Of a DNA stretch of 64,000 nucleotides, positions 34,285 through 43,078 are shown piece after piece. The stretch comes from Streptomyces sp. TG1A-60 (GTDB lineage: Bacteria; Actinomycetota; Actinomycetes; Streptomycetales; Streptomycetaceae), in assembly GCF_037201975.1 (NCBI RefSeq), contig NZ_CP147520.1, forward strand, positions 6,138,001 through 6,202,000, in the 5' to 3' direction. Positions within the stretch are counted from its first letter, which is position 1. Every line of letters begins with the position of its first letter. A model generated the notes under the pieces. That model did no database searches. It was not told the DNA's origin and saw only the letters and a list, made by a program, of their open reading frames with translations. Made by a program: the position numbers and the translations under genes.

Positions 34285-35208
34285 ATGGCCCTAGGAACCG
34301 CTTCCACCAGGACTGATCGCGCACGCACCGTGCGTGACATGCTCGCCACGGGCAAGACCACGTACTCGTTCGAGTTCTGGGCACCCAAGACCGAGAAGGG
34401 CGAGCGGAACCTGTGGAACGCCCTCCGCAGGATCGAGGCGATCGCGCCCAGCTTCGTCTCCGTGACGTACGGCGCCGGCGGCTCCACCCGGGCCGGCACG
34501 GTGAAGGCGACCGAGCAGATCGCCGCCGACACCACCCTCACCCCGGTCGCCCACCTCACCGCGGTCAGCCACTCCATCGCCGAGCTGCGCAACATCATCG
34601 GCCAGTACGCGGACGCCGGGATCCGCAACATGCTCGCGGTCCGCGGCGACCCGCCCGGCGATCCCATGGGCGAGTGGGTATCGCATCCGCAGGGCCTGAC
34701 GTACGCCGCCGAACTCGTCCAACTCATCAAGGAATCGGGCGACTTCTGCGTAGGTGTCGCGGCCTTCCCGGAGATGCACCCGCGCTCCGCCGACTGGGAC
34801 AGCGACGTGGCGCGCTTCGTCGACAAGTGCCGGGCCGGCGCCGACTACGCGATCACGCAGATGTTCTTCCACCCGGACTCGTACCTGCGTCTGAGGGACG
34901 CGGTGGCGAGCGCCGGCTGTGACACCCCCGTCATCCCCGAGGTCATGCCGGTCACCAGTGTGAAGATGCTGGAACGGTTGCCTCAGCTCAGCAACGCTGC
35001 CATCCCGAACGTCCTGAAAGAGCGGATCGTCACAGCCAAAGACGATCCGGTCGCTGTACGCTCCATTGGCATCGAGTTCGCCACGGAGTTCTGCGCGAGG
35101 CTGCTGGACGAGGGAGTCCCCGGACTTCACTTCATCACCCTGAACAACTCCACCGCGACTCTGGAAATCTACGAGAACCTGGGCCTGCACCATCCGCCAC
35201 GGGCCTAG
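34285..35208 (+). CDS. metF: Methylenetetrahydrofolate reductase
   Basis: Reduces 5,10-methylene-THF to 5-methyl-THF for methionine synthesis, using FAD. 307 aa TIM barrel: [14 protein letters not shown] (start barrel), [35 protein letters not shown] (FAD loop), [34 protein letters not shown] and the C-terminal [23 protein letters not shown] 34285 follows the promoter above with no room for a SD, hence leaderless. Stands alone between thiE and a membrane protein. Confidence 0.95.
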   Translation: MALGTASTRTDRARTVRDMLATGKTTYSFEFWAPKTEKGERNLWNALRRIEAIAPSFVSVTYGAGGSTRAGTVKATEQIAADTTLTPVAHLTAVSHSIAELRNIIGQYADAGIRNMLAVRGDPPGDPMGEWVSHPQGLTYAAELVQLIKESGDFCVGVAAFPEMHPRSADWDSDVARFVDKCRAGADYAITQMFFHPDSYLRLRDAVASAGCDTPVIPEVMPVTSVKMLERLPQLSNAAIPNVLKERIVTAKDDPVAVRSIGIEFATEFCARLLDEGVPGLHFITLNNSTATLEIYENLGLHHPPRA

Positions 35209-35264
35209 ACCGGTCGCACTCGCGTACGACACACTGCGGAGCGGCTACAGGGAGAGGGGCGTAC

Positions 35265-36212
35265 ATGGGCTGGACGGTCCTCTACATCGCGTTCGGCGTC
35301 GTCGCGTTGTGGCTGCTGGGTGAGGTGCTGCTGCAGTACAAGGCGCGGCTGCGCTGGCGGTTGCTCGCCTTCGCCGGTTTCCTCGGTGTCGTCCTCGGTG
35401 TACTGATCCCCAACGTGTTCGTCATCGCGCTGGGCGCGGTCGGGTTCGCGATCGGGCAGACCTTTGTGACGCTGTCGTTCCGCCGTGGTTTCGAGGCCGG
35501 CTGGGCCGTCCGCCCGCGTCCCGGTGAGGGCGAGGACGGCGGCAGGAGCGCCAAGGCCGGCAAGAAGCGGCGGCGCGGCGAACCGGAGCAGGACCCGGCC
35601 CTGGATGCCGCCGACCCGGAGACCGTGGCTGCCGGAACATACCGCCAGACCGAGGACCCTTTCGGCCACGACGACCACGGCGACCACGACGACGACGTGT
35701 TCGTCCGCCCGCAGTCCACGCCCTCTCCCTCCACGACCGGGGCGAGCACCGTCTACTCCCCGGAGCCCCTGCCCGACGACACCAGCTCGTACGGTGTCTA
35801 CGGCGACGACAACGCCTACGCCGACGGGCGGCCCCACGCGAGCGCCGACCAGTCCGCCCAGGACGAGGCCTTCGCCTACTACGGGTACGACCAGCAGAGT
35901 TACGGCTACGACCCGGCCCAGCAGCAGTACGCCGCCTACTCCGACCCGTACATCGGCACGCAGACCTACGACGCCACCGCCTCGTACGACCAGTCCTACG
36001 GCCAGCAGGGATACGGTCAACAGGGCTACGGCCAGGACCAGTACGGCAACGGCGCGTACGGGGGCGACACCCCGCCCGGCGGTGTCTGGGTCCCGCAGCA
36101 GCGCAACACCGACGACCCCTTCGGCTCGGACCTCCCGGCGGACCAGCAGTACCCGTACCAGGGGAACGGCAACGGCGGGAACGGGTTCGACGAGCAGCAG
36201 TACCGTTTCTGA
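35265..36212 (+). CDS. Membrane protein with long Y/G/Q/D-rich low-complexity tail
   Basis: 315 aa. Residues 1-70 hold two or three transmembrane helices (WTVLYIAFGVVALWLLGEVL; LLAFAGFLGVVLGVLIPNVF; VIALGAVGFAIGQTFVTLSF), then a basic patch KAGKKRRRGEPE. From about residue 105 the cytoplasmic tail is disordered, first acidic (GHDDHGDHDDDVF), then aromatic/Gln/Gly-rich, with SYGQQGYGQQGYGQDQYGN-like repeats near residues 240-260, resembling prion-like low-complexity domains. ATG 35265 has GGAGAGG upstream. Conserved in Streptomyces by locus; function unknown. Confidence 0.82.
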   Translation: MGWTVLYIAFGVVALWLLGEVLLQYKARLRWRLLAFAGFLGVVLGVLIPNVFVIALGAVGFAIGQTFVTLSFRRGFEAGWAVRPRPGEGEDGGRSAKAGKKRRRGEPEQDPALDAADPETVAAGTYRQTEDPFGHDDHGDHDDDVFVRPQSTPSPSTTGASTVYSPEPLPDDTSSYGVYGDDNAYADGRPHASADQSAQDEAFAYYGYDQQSYGYDPAQQQYAAYSDPYIGTQTYDATASYDQSYGQQGYGQQGYGQDQYGNGAYGGDTPPGGVWVPQQRNTDDPFGSDLPADQQYPYQGNGNGGNGFDEQQYRF

Positions 36213-36217
36213 ACCGC

Positions 36218-36244
36218 CGCCGGGGCCCCGCGCGAGCCCCGGCG
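36218..36244. terminator. 9-bp hairpin between convergent genes
   Basis: CGCCGGGGC and GCCCCGGCG form a perfect stem with a 9-nt loop in the 34-bp gap between the low-complexity membrane protein and the convergent flavoprotein, so it can serve both. Confidence 0.65.
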
Positions 36245-36246
36245 TC

Positions 36247-37779
36247 TCACTGTGAGCCGCGGAAGTCCGGTCCCTCCACGATCAGTCCGGCCACCAGCGC
36301 GCCCGACATGCCCGCGTGCGGAAGCCCGCCGCCGGGGTGGGACCAGCCGCCGACCAGGTACAGACCCGGGAAACGGGCCGCGTTGGACGGGTGCAGGAAA
36401 CGGCCGTCGGCCGCGGCGAGCGCCGGCGGCGGGACGGCCCCGTGCTCGGCACCCGTCTCCCGGGCGGTGTCGGCCGGGGTGCGCACCTCGCGCCAGAGCA
36501 GCCGCTCCCGCAGGCCGGGCACGGCGGCTTCGGCGGCGGTCACGAGCAGCTCCGCGCACCGCTCGGCATGGTCGCCCGCCCCCCAGTCGATCTCGGTCGG
36601 CACCGCCGCCGACACGGTGACGGACTCGTGCTCGTCGTCCGGGCGCAGCGCGGGGTCGTCCGGGCGCAGCACGGTCACCGTGAGCGGCACCGGGTCGTCG
36701 GTGTCACGCAGGTGGCTCAGGAAGTCCAACTCGGCGGTCCGGTCGGGCGCGTGCACGACCGTGCGGTGCGCGGCGCCGGCCTCGCGGGCGCCGCGCAGGG
36801 CCAGCAGAACGGTGAGCCGGCCGGACGGCGACGACTCCAGGTCAGGCCGTACGTCGCCGTCTCCCTGGATGTCGTGGTCCGTCAGGCCGTTGAGCCGTAC
36901 CGGATCGATGCCCGCGACGACGTGGTCCGCCTCCGTCACCGCCCGGCCCCCGAAGTCCACCTCTGCCGCGAGCTCCACCCCGGCCGCCCGGCCGTCCTTC
37001 TCGGCGATCCCCGTGACCTCGGCGTCGAAGACGAACTCGACCTTCCGGGCCAGGCACCGCTCGTACAGCGCCCGCGCCAACTCCCGTATGCCGCCCCGGA
37101 CGTACCAGGTGCCGAAGGCGTGGTCCAGATACGGCAGGACCGCCGCGCCCGCCGGGGTGCTCCGGGGGTCCAGGCCGCAGGCGAGGGCGTGGCTCTCCAG
37201 CAGGGCGGTCAGCCGGGAGTCGCGCAGCTCCCAGGCGCCGACCTCGGCGAGGGTGCGGGCGCGACGGGTGCGCAGCAGACGCTTGTGGGGCACGGCGGGG
37301 TACGGCTCGCGCTCGCCGAGCACCCGCCAGTCGGCCCACAGCGGCTCCTCCAGCAGGGGCCGCCGGATGCGGTCCCATGCCTCGCGGGCCCGCACCAGGA
37401 AGTCGCCCCAGCGGTCGCCGGCGCCCGAGCCGAGCGCGGTGTCCAGGGCGGCGACCACGCCCGCGCGTGAGGCGTTCGGCAGCGACACCACCGTGCCGTC
37501 CGCGAAGACGTGCCGGGCCGCCGGGTCCACCTGGACCAGGTCGACGCACTTCTCCAGCGGCTCTTTGCCGGTCTTGAGGAACAGGTCGCGGTAGACGGCG
37601 GGCAGCGGCAGCAGCCCGGGGCCCGTGTCGAACACGAAGCCGTCGCGCTCGAAGCAGGCCACGGCTCCGCCGTATGTCGACGTGCGCTCGAACACCACCA
37701 CCCGGTGGCCCGCGACGGCCAGCCGGGCTGCAGCCGCCATGGCGCCCAGCCCGGCGCCGATCACCGCAATCCTTGCCAT
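36247..37779 (-). CDS. Phytoene desaturase-like FAD-dependent oxidoreductase
   Basis: 510 aa, CrtI/retinol-saturase type. N-terminal FAD-binding ARIAVIGAGLGAMAAAARLA followed by GHRVVVFERTSTYGGAV, middle WYVRGGIRELARALYERC, and the C-terminal carotenoid-dehydrogenase signature GLYLVGGWSHPGGGLPHAGM. No carotenoid synthesis partners are adjacent, so the substrate may be another lipid. ATG 37779 starts directly at the FAD strand; a long open frame upstream lies in non-coding repeat-like DNA and is rejected. Confidence 0.87.
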   Translation of the reverse strand: MARIAVIGAGLGAMAAAARLAVAGHRVVVFERTSTYGGAVACFERDGFVFDTGPGLLPLPAVYRDLFLKTGKEPLEKCVDLVQVDPAARHVFADGTVVSLPNASRAGVVAALDTALGSGAGDRWGDFLVRAREAWDRIRRPLLEEPLWADWRVLGEREPYPAVPHKRLLRTRRARTLAEVGAWELRDSRLTALLESHALACGLDPRSTPAGAAVLPYLDHAFGTWYVRGGIRELARALYERCLARKVEFVFDAEVTGIAEKDGRAAGVELAAEVDFGGRAVTEADHVVAGIDPVRLNGLTDHDIQGDGDVRPDLESSPSGRLTVLLALRGAREAGAAHRTVVHAPDRTAELDFLSHLRDTDDPVPLTVTVLRPDDPALRPDDEHESVTVSAAVPTEIDWGAGDHAERCAELLVTAAEAAVPGLRERLLWREVRTPADTARETGAEHGAVPPPALAAADGRFLHPSNAARFPGLYLVGGWSHPGGGLPHAGMSGALVAGLIVEGPDFRGSQ

Positions 37780-38323
37780 GTGAGCGACCTTATCGGCCGC
37801 CGCTGACAGTCCGATCTCGCGGGAGAGCTCGGGTGGTCGCGGTCGCGGTCGCGTTGGCGGCTGCGGGGCGGGCGTGGCTTGTCGCGCGGTTCCCCGCGCA
37901 CCTACGGGCGCCGCGTGGCCCCTGGGGCGAGTAGATGCGCGGGCGCGATCGTCACCAATCGGCGACAGCCGGTTCTGGGGGTGAGTGCGCAGGCCTGAGT
38001 ACGCGTACCCAGTGGGGGAGATGAGTAGGTGCGCGGATGGGCCCCGACCTGCGGGAACGGGAGAGTGGAGGCACGGGAGGGGGCGCGGCTCCGGCACCGC
38101 CGACACGGGGCGGCGGAACGGCTCTCGCGCTCTTGACCGCTCCCTCCGCCGACGTGGTCGCCGAGATCGCCGAGCGTGACGAGTCGGCGGGAGCGAGGCA
38201 CGGGGGAGAACGGGGGAACGGGGCAGCGCCGGTTCGAGGTGGCCCGCGGGGGACGCGGCCAGTTCGGACCGGCGCTCTCGCCCGCGCCCGGCCCGGCTGC
38301 TGCCGGGCCCCGGTGCCGCGTCA
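37780..38323. other. 544-bp spacer with no convincing gene
   Basis: Contains a degenerate half of the dispersed GGTTCCCCGCGC element (37881-37903) and G-rich, purine-biased sequence. A 96-codon open frame from ATG 38037 on the plus strand has no SD and only part of it (ALALLTAPSADVVAEIAERD) looks protein-like; I do not call it. Confidence 0.4.
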
Positions 38324-38956
38324 CTAGCGGTCGCCGCTCACCCGGCCCTGCAGCAGCCGGGACAGTGCCGCGTGGACGTCGTCCAGGGAGCGCTCCGGCT
38401 GGAAGGCCTTCCAGTCCAGGGCGGCTACCAGGACCATGCCGACCAGGGCCGACGCCGTCAGCCCGACGTCGATCTCGTCGCTCAGCTCGCCCCCCTCGAC
38501 GCCTTCGCGCAGCACCCCCTCGACGACGGCGACCGCCTCCTGCCGGACGACCAGCAGCGTGGACTGCCAGGCCCGGTTGGTGCGCCACAGCTCGGCCACG
38601 TAGAGCTGGGTGAAGGACGGGTAGCGGTCGATGAAGACGAGCCCGGCCCGGATCATCGCGTCGAGGGCGTCGACCCGGGTGCCGCCCTCTCCCGCCGTCC
38701 GCTCGGCCGCCTCCCGGAGGGAGGCGGTGAGGAGTCCCACGCCGTGCCGCAGCAGCTCCTCGAAGAGGACCGACTTGCTCGCGAAGTTGTAGTAGACCGT
38801 GCCTTTGGCGACGCCGGCGCGCTCGGCGATCTCGTCCACCGTGGTGGCGGAGAACCCCTGCTCCGCGATAAGGGTGACGGCCGCCTCGTAGAGTTTCTGC
38901 CGGGTCGCCTCGCGGCGGCCCCCGCCTGCGCCGCCGGGGGCGTTGCTGCTTTCCAT
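38324..38956 (-). CDS. TetR/AcrR-family transcriptional regulator
   Basis: 210 aa. N-terminal HTH: RQKLYEAAVTLIAEQGFSAT, TVDEIAERAGVAKGTVYYNF ASKSVLFEELL. The C-terminal ligand domain is TetR_C type (TRVDALDAMIRAGLVFIDRY; RSLDDVHAALSRLLQGRV). ATG 38956 chosen; it lies 35 nt after the permease stop, so the gene is third in an ATPase-permease-regulator unit and probably autoregulated through the palindrome at 41144-41157. The same core at 1884-1897 suggests a second target near fadD (inference). Confidence 0.9.
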   Translation of the reverse strand: MESSNAPGGAGGGRREATRQKLYEAAVTLIAEQGFSATTVDEIAERAGVAKGTVYYNFASKSVLFEELLRHGVGLLTASLREAAERTAGEGGTRVDALDAMIRAGLVFIDRYPSFTQLYVAELWRTNRAWQSTLLVVRQEAVAVVEGVLREGVEGGELSDEIDVGLTASALVGMVLVAALDWKAFQPERSLDDVHAALSRLLQGRVSGDR

Positions 38957-38991
38957 GGCCCTGATTGTCACAGGAACCGTACGGTGCTCGG

Positions 38992-40205
38992 TCACAGACT
39001 CAACTCCGGGTGCAGTCGGTCCAGGGTCCACACCTGCTTGCGGCGGGCGGACAGGGCGGTCAGCGCGAGGGCGCCGACGGTGGAGGCCACCAGCACCGCG
39101 CACGCCAGCCAGACCGGGCCCGGACCGCCGCCCGTGATGAGCCGGCGCAGGGCGTCCACGACATGACTCATCGGCAGGAAGGGGTGAACCGCGTTGAAGA
39201 AACCGGGACTGGTCTGCACGGGGTACGTGCCGCCCGCGGACGTCAACTGGAGCATCAGGAAGGCGAGGACGAGGATCCGGCCCGCCGCCCCGAAGCGCGC
39301 GTTGAGCCACTGCACGATCGCAGCGAAGCACGCCGTCACCAGGAACAGGAAGCCCACCGTCCCGGCCGCCCTCACCATCTCCAGCCCGACCGCCCAGTGG
39401 AGCACCGCCATCAGCGCGGCCGTCTGCAGCACGCCCAGCGCGGCCACCGGCAGCCATCCCGCCAGCGCGATCCGCCACGCCGAGGCACCCGCCGCGAGGG
39501 CCCGCCGGTTGAGCGGCTGGATCAGCATGTACGCCACCATCGCGCCCACCCACAGGGACAGCGGGATGAAGTACGGGGCGAACCCGGTGCCGTAGTTGGG
39601 CGCCTTGTGCAGGTCCCTGGTGGCCAACTGCACCGGGTCGGCCATCACTTCGGTACGCCGGTCGCGGTCCCGCTCGTCGTGGTCGGGGATCTGCCCGGCC
39701 CCGTCGCGCAGACCGCCCGCGAGCTTCCCGGAGCCGTCGGCCAGCTTGTACATGCCGCCCTTGAGACCGACCGCGCCCGTCTTCAGGTCGTCGACACCTG
39801 TGTCGAGGTCCTCCGCACCGGTCTTGGCGGTGCCGAGGCCGGTGTGCAGCGCCCTGGCCCCCTTGGCGACCTTCGCGGCGCCCTTGTCGAGCGCGTTCAC
39901 CCTGGCGACGGCGTTGTCGAGGTCCGTGGAGAGGGTGGGCGCCGCCTCGGCGAGGGCGCGGGCCTGCTTCTCCAGGGTCTCCAGGTCCTTGTCTAAGGCC
40001 TTCATGTCACCGTCGTAGTTCTTCACCACGGTGTTGAGGTCCTCGGCGAGCACCGCCGCCTCCGCCGCCGCGTCCTTGGCCTTCTTCAGGTCCGCGCAGG
40101 CCGCGTCGGGCAGCACGGCCTCCTCGCAACGCCGCCGGTGGACGTCGTCCACCTCCCCCGGCCGAACCGCCTGAGCTCAAGCGCGGCGAGTCCCGGCGAT
40201 CGCAT
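38992..40205 (-). pseudogene. YhgE/Pip-family ABC permease with internal deletion and frameshift
   Basis: From ATG 40205 the natural N-terminus MRSPGLAALELRRFGRGR is read, but it then leaves frame (WTTSTGGVARR...) and stops at 40086. In the other frame from about 40152 the sequence is the second half of a YhgE/Pip membrane protein: VDDVHRRRCEEAVLPDAACA, a long coiled/helical extracellular segment (KTGAEDLDTGVDDLKTGAVG), then FAPYFIPLSLWVGAMVAYML and further helices to DRLHPELSL, TGA 38992. Full-length members are about 650-750 aa; here the first membrane helix and most of the extracellular domain are missing. The junction coincides with GGTGGAC-GTC-GTCCACC (40137-40153). A truncated 386-aa product from GTG 40152 is conceivable but would lack the N-terminal anchor. 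Confidence 0.8.
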
Positions 40206-41112
40206 CGGCCGCCTCCTTGTCGTCGTGCCGGTCGGACTTGTCGTGCCGGTCGGCCCCGTCGGTCCTACGGGTCTGGTCGGGCTTGTCGGCCTGGGCGGCT
40301 TGGTCGTCGGCCTCGGTGCTGCGGTGGGGCTCGGGAGCGGGGGCGGGGGCGGGCGCTTCTGGCTCATCCGCCACGTCCGCACGCGCGCGTGCCGCTCCGT
40401 CCGGCGCCGTCGACACGACGACGGCCCTCTCCGGGGCCTCGCTGCACACCGCCACGACCGTGATCCCGGACTCGGTGAGGGACCGCAACAGGGCCCACGC
40501 CTCGGCCCGTTCCGCGTCGGAGAGCTTCAGATCGGTGTCGTCGACGCCCAACAGCCGGGGCCGGCCGATGAGGGCGAGGGCGAGGGACAGCCGCAGCGCC
40601 TCCAGCCGCTCCAGGTCGCGTACGGCGGTCCGGGAACCCTTGGGCAGGGCCTCCCGGTCGAGCCCGGCGGCGGCCAGGGCGGTGTCGATACGCAGCTTCG
40701 CCTCGGCCGCCCGCTCGGCGGGGGTCCGCAGCAGGCCGCGCAGGGAGCCGTCGAACCGCCGCTGGAGCAGCGCCCGTTCGCGCAGATGCTCCCCGACGGT
40801 CAGGGCGGGGTCGAGGTCGGTCACACCGGGGACGTGGGCGAGGGCGCTGATCCGGCGCACGGCCGCCATCCGCTTCGGCAACCGGAGGGAGCCGACCGTG
40901 GCGTGGCCCTCGCTCGGCTTCATCCGCCCGGTGAGCGCGAGCAGCAGACAGGTCCGGCCCGACCCGGACGTCCCCTCGACGGCGATCAGCGAGCCGGCCT
41001 CGGCGTCGAACCCGACACCCCGGAACGCCCAGCCGCGCGGTCCCTTGAGCCCGAAGCCCTCGGCACCGACGGCGACCCCGGCCCCGACGGACGCCGCCCG
41101 TGGCTCGTCCAT
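40177..41112 (-). CDS. Non-canonical ABC-type ATPase partner of the YhgE/Pip permease
   Basis: 311 aa. The P-loop is GTSGSGRTCLLLAL, with Arg replacing the essential Lys; Walker B LLGVDDTDLKLSDAE is recognisable, but the LSGGQ signature is replaced by RDLERLEALRLSLAL. The last about 75 residues are a charged Asp/Lys/Arg/His repeat (PDQTRRTDGADRHDKSDRHD). ATPase activity is therefore uncertain. Its end overlaps the original permease start (40203-40205) by 29 nt. The promoter contains the TetR-type palindrome at 41144-41157. Since the permease is broken, the system is probably non-functional in this strain. Confidence 0.75.
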   Translation of the reverse strand: MDEPRAASVGAGVAVGAEGFGLKGPRGWAFRGVGFDAEAGSLIAVEGTSGSGRTCLLLALTGRMKPSEGHATVGSLRLPKRMAAVRRISALAHVPGVTDLDPALTVGEHLRERALLQRRFDGSLRGLLRTPAERAAEAKLRIDTALAAAGLDREALPKGSRTAVRDLERLEALRLSLALALIGRPRLLGVDDTDLKLSDAERAEAWALLRSLTESGITVVAVCSEAPERAVVVSTAPDGAARARADVADEPEAPAPAPAPEPHRSTEADDQAAQADKPDQTRRTDGADRHDKSDRHDDKEAADAIAGTRRA

Positions 41113-41143
41113 GTCCCCCCTCCAGAACTCTCCCGAATCTTGA

Positions 41144-41157
41144 ACTGACTGGTCAGT
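41144..41157. promoter_or_regulatory. TetR-type operator ACTGACTGGTCAGT
   Basis: ACTGAC-TG-GTCAGT is a perfect 6-bp inverted repeat located 31 bp before the ATPase start and 132 bp before the HEPN gene, overlapping a minus-strand TTGCAC -35-like element. It predicts repression by the TetR protein of the same unit. Confidence 0.75.
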
Positions 41158-41289
41158 GCAAAACTACTCCGAACCTCCGATCGAAACAAAAGGCCAGGTC
41201 AGAACGGATTGTCAGTGGCATAACGCACGATGAGCACATACGGCACCCCGTGTCAGGAGTGCCGTCACGAAGACGACAGGAGGTTCGTC

Positions 41290-41832
41290 ATGGCCAGCTA
41301 TCCCGCAGCAGCCGCCAACCGGCGCCGCGCCACCGGCCCTGCCCCCTCACTGACGGGCCCGGCGAGCGACGTGCACCCCGTGCTGCGCCGGGCGACGGCC
41401 CCGCCCGCCGCCCTCGACCTGCTCGCCCAGGCCCGCGCCGGACTCGACGAGGCGTCCGGACTTCACACGCCCAACGAGCGGTATGCCACGGCCCACCTGG
41501 CCGCCCTGCGCACCGCCGCCGCGGTGCTCGCCGCCCGGGGCCGACCGGAGTCCACCCCGAAGCGCCGGGCCAAGATCCGGAGCGCTTGGGAAGTGCTCCC
41601 CGAAATGGCGCCCGAACTCGCCGAGTGGAGCGCACTGTTCGCCTCAGGCGCCGCCCGCCGGGCGCGTGCCGAGGCGGGCATACAGGGCGCGGCGACCGCG
41701 CGCGACGCCGACGACCTCATACGTGACGTGGCGATGTTCCTGCGCCTCGTCGAGCGGATGCTGGTGCTCCAGCCGGTGCTGCCACAGCCCCGGCAGGACG
41801 GCGGCGACCCGGGGGTCCCGGACGCGGGCTGA
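41290..41832 (+). CDS. HEPN-domain protein (SAV_6107 type)
   Basis: 180-aa all-helical protein: LRRATAPPAALDLLAQARAG LDEASG, then YATAHLAALRTAAAVLAARG, SAWEVLPEMAPELAEWSALF and DADDLIRDVAMFLRLVERML. This is a streptomycete HEPN-like family; the RxxxxH RNase motif is not obvious, so nuclease activity is not claimed. The ATG at 41290 has a perfect AGGAGG 6 nt upstream, which rules out the ATG 60 nt earlier. Divergent from the ABC/TetR unit. Function unknown. Confidence 0.8.
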   Translation: MASYPAAAANRRRATGPAPSLTGPASDVHPVLRRATAPPAALDLLAQARAGLDEASGLHTPNERYATAHLAALRTAAAVLAARGRPESTPKRRAKIRSAWEVLPEMAPELAEWSALFASGAARRARAEAGIQGAATARDADDLIRDVAMFLRLVERMLVLQPVLPQPRQDGGDPGVPDAG

Positions 41833-41938
41833 GCGACCGCCCCGCGCCGCCCATTAGGGTTGGGGCATCAGCACCCTCCGTCACGGCCTCCGGGCCCCGG
41901 CGGAGACGCAAGCCCATCGCTCCGCCGCACACCAGGCG

Positions 41939-42790
41939 GTGCCGCGCCGAGGAGTCAACTGCCGTGTCGGACCCGATGCGCCCGCCCGTCTCCCCCACCG
42001 CCCTCGGACCACGTCGCCGCGCTCCGAGCCCTCCCGATCTCGCGCCTCACTTCGTACCGCCGTGGTCTGGGAGGTCCTCCAGGGCGCCCTCGACCGCCGG
42101 GTGAAGGCCACGGGGCGAGAGTCGCTCGACGTGCTGGACACCGGGGGCGGCAGCGGCAAGTTCGCGGTGCCCGTGGCCCGCCTCGGTCACCGTGTCACCG
42201 TCGTCGACCCCAGCCCGAACGCGTTGTTCGCGCTGGAGCGCCGAGCCGCCGAGGCCGACGTAGCCGACCGTGTGCGGGGCGTCCAGGGAGACGTGCACGG
42301 CCTCTTCGACGTCGTCGAGCGCGGCGGGTACGACGCCGTGCTGTGCCACGGCGTGCTGGAGTACGTGGACGACCCCGCCGAGGGCATCGGCAACGCGGTC
42401 GCCGCGCTGCGCCCCGAGGGGGTGCTCAGCCTGCTCGCCGCCGGCCTGGGCGGCGCGGTGCTCGCGCGGGCCCTCGCCGGGCACTTCAAGGAGGCCCGGC
42501 AGGCGCTCGACGACCCGAACGGACGCTGGGGCGAGGGTGATCCGGTCCCGCACCGCTTCACCGTCGAGCAGCTCACCGCGCTCGTCGAGGGCGCGGGCCT
42601 TGCGGTCGCCGCCGTGCACGGCGTCCGGGTCTTCGCCGACCTGGTGCCCGGCGTCCTCGTCGACACCGAAACCGGCGCGCTGGACGCCCTGCTCAAGCTG
42701 GAGGCCGCCGCCGCGGAACTGCCCGCCTTCCACTCCGTGGCCACGCAACTTCACGTGCTGGGCGAGACAGGAGGGGCCACCGAGGCCTGA
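41939..42790 (+). CDS. Class I SAM-dependent methyltransferase
   Basis: Rossmann-fold methyltransferase: motif I LDVLDTGGGSGKFAVPVARL, VVDPSPNALFALERRA, acidic VQGDVHGLFDV, motif IV YDAVLCHGVLEYVDDP, motif VI LRPEGVLSLLAAGLGG. Relatives resemble tRNA/small-molecule methyltransferases (SmtA-like); the substrate is unknown. The start is unclear: the best initiation signal, GAGGAG then GTG 41964 (MSDPMRPP), is in a different frame from the body, so either a frameshift near 42000-42040 separates them or translation begins at another codon in the body frame (GTG 41939 is the first). The body from about 42057 (LRTAVVWEVL) is secure. Confidence 0.85.
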   Translation: MPRRGVNCRVGPDAPARLPHRPRTTSPRSEPSRSRASLRTAVVWEVLQGALDRRVKATGRESLDVLDTGGGSGKFAVPVARLGHRVTVVDPSPNALFALERRAAEADVADRVRGVQGDVHGLFDVVERGGYDAVLCHGVLEYVDDPAEGIGNAVAALRPEGVLSLLAAGLGGAVLARALAGHFKEARQALDDPNGRWGEGDPVPHRFTVEQLTALVEGAGLAVAAVHGVRVFADLVPGVLVDTETGALDALLKLEAAAAELPAFHSVATQLHVLGETGGATEA

Positions 42791-42999
42791 GCCGGCTCCG
42801 GAGTCGAACGAGGGTGACCCGCTGATCAGGGGATCGGCGGCGGATGGAGTACGCCACAGGCCCCCCGATCGGACGCTCGGAGCCGTATGATCGAGGGAGA
42901 CCGTCCGGCATGACGGACCGTTCGCTGGGGAATCCACACCTCAGCGAGTCGGGGTTGCCATGGCGGGTTCCGGTTGGCGGATTGGCGTAGAGGGGCGGG

Positions 43000-43028
43000 T
43001 TTCAAGGGGGCGATTCCCTGCCTATCCT
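43000..43028 (+). promoter_or_regulatory. Promoter of the DUF3040 gene (TTTCAA-17-TATCCT)
   Basis: TTTCAA (43000-43005) and TATCCT (43023-43028) are 17 nt apart, giving a leader of about 45 nt with AGGAGG before the GTG. Confidence 0.55.
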
Positions 43029-43078
43029 GTAGAGGACCCCCCGGGTCGCTCCGGCGACCGCACGATGAGGAGGACTCC

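Noticed and set aside
38037..38327. 96-codon plus-strand gene
   Set aside because: No ribosome-binding site, mostly low-complexity Gly/Arg/Pro, no recognisable domain.
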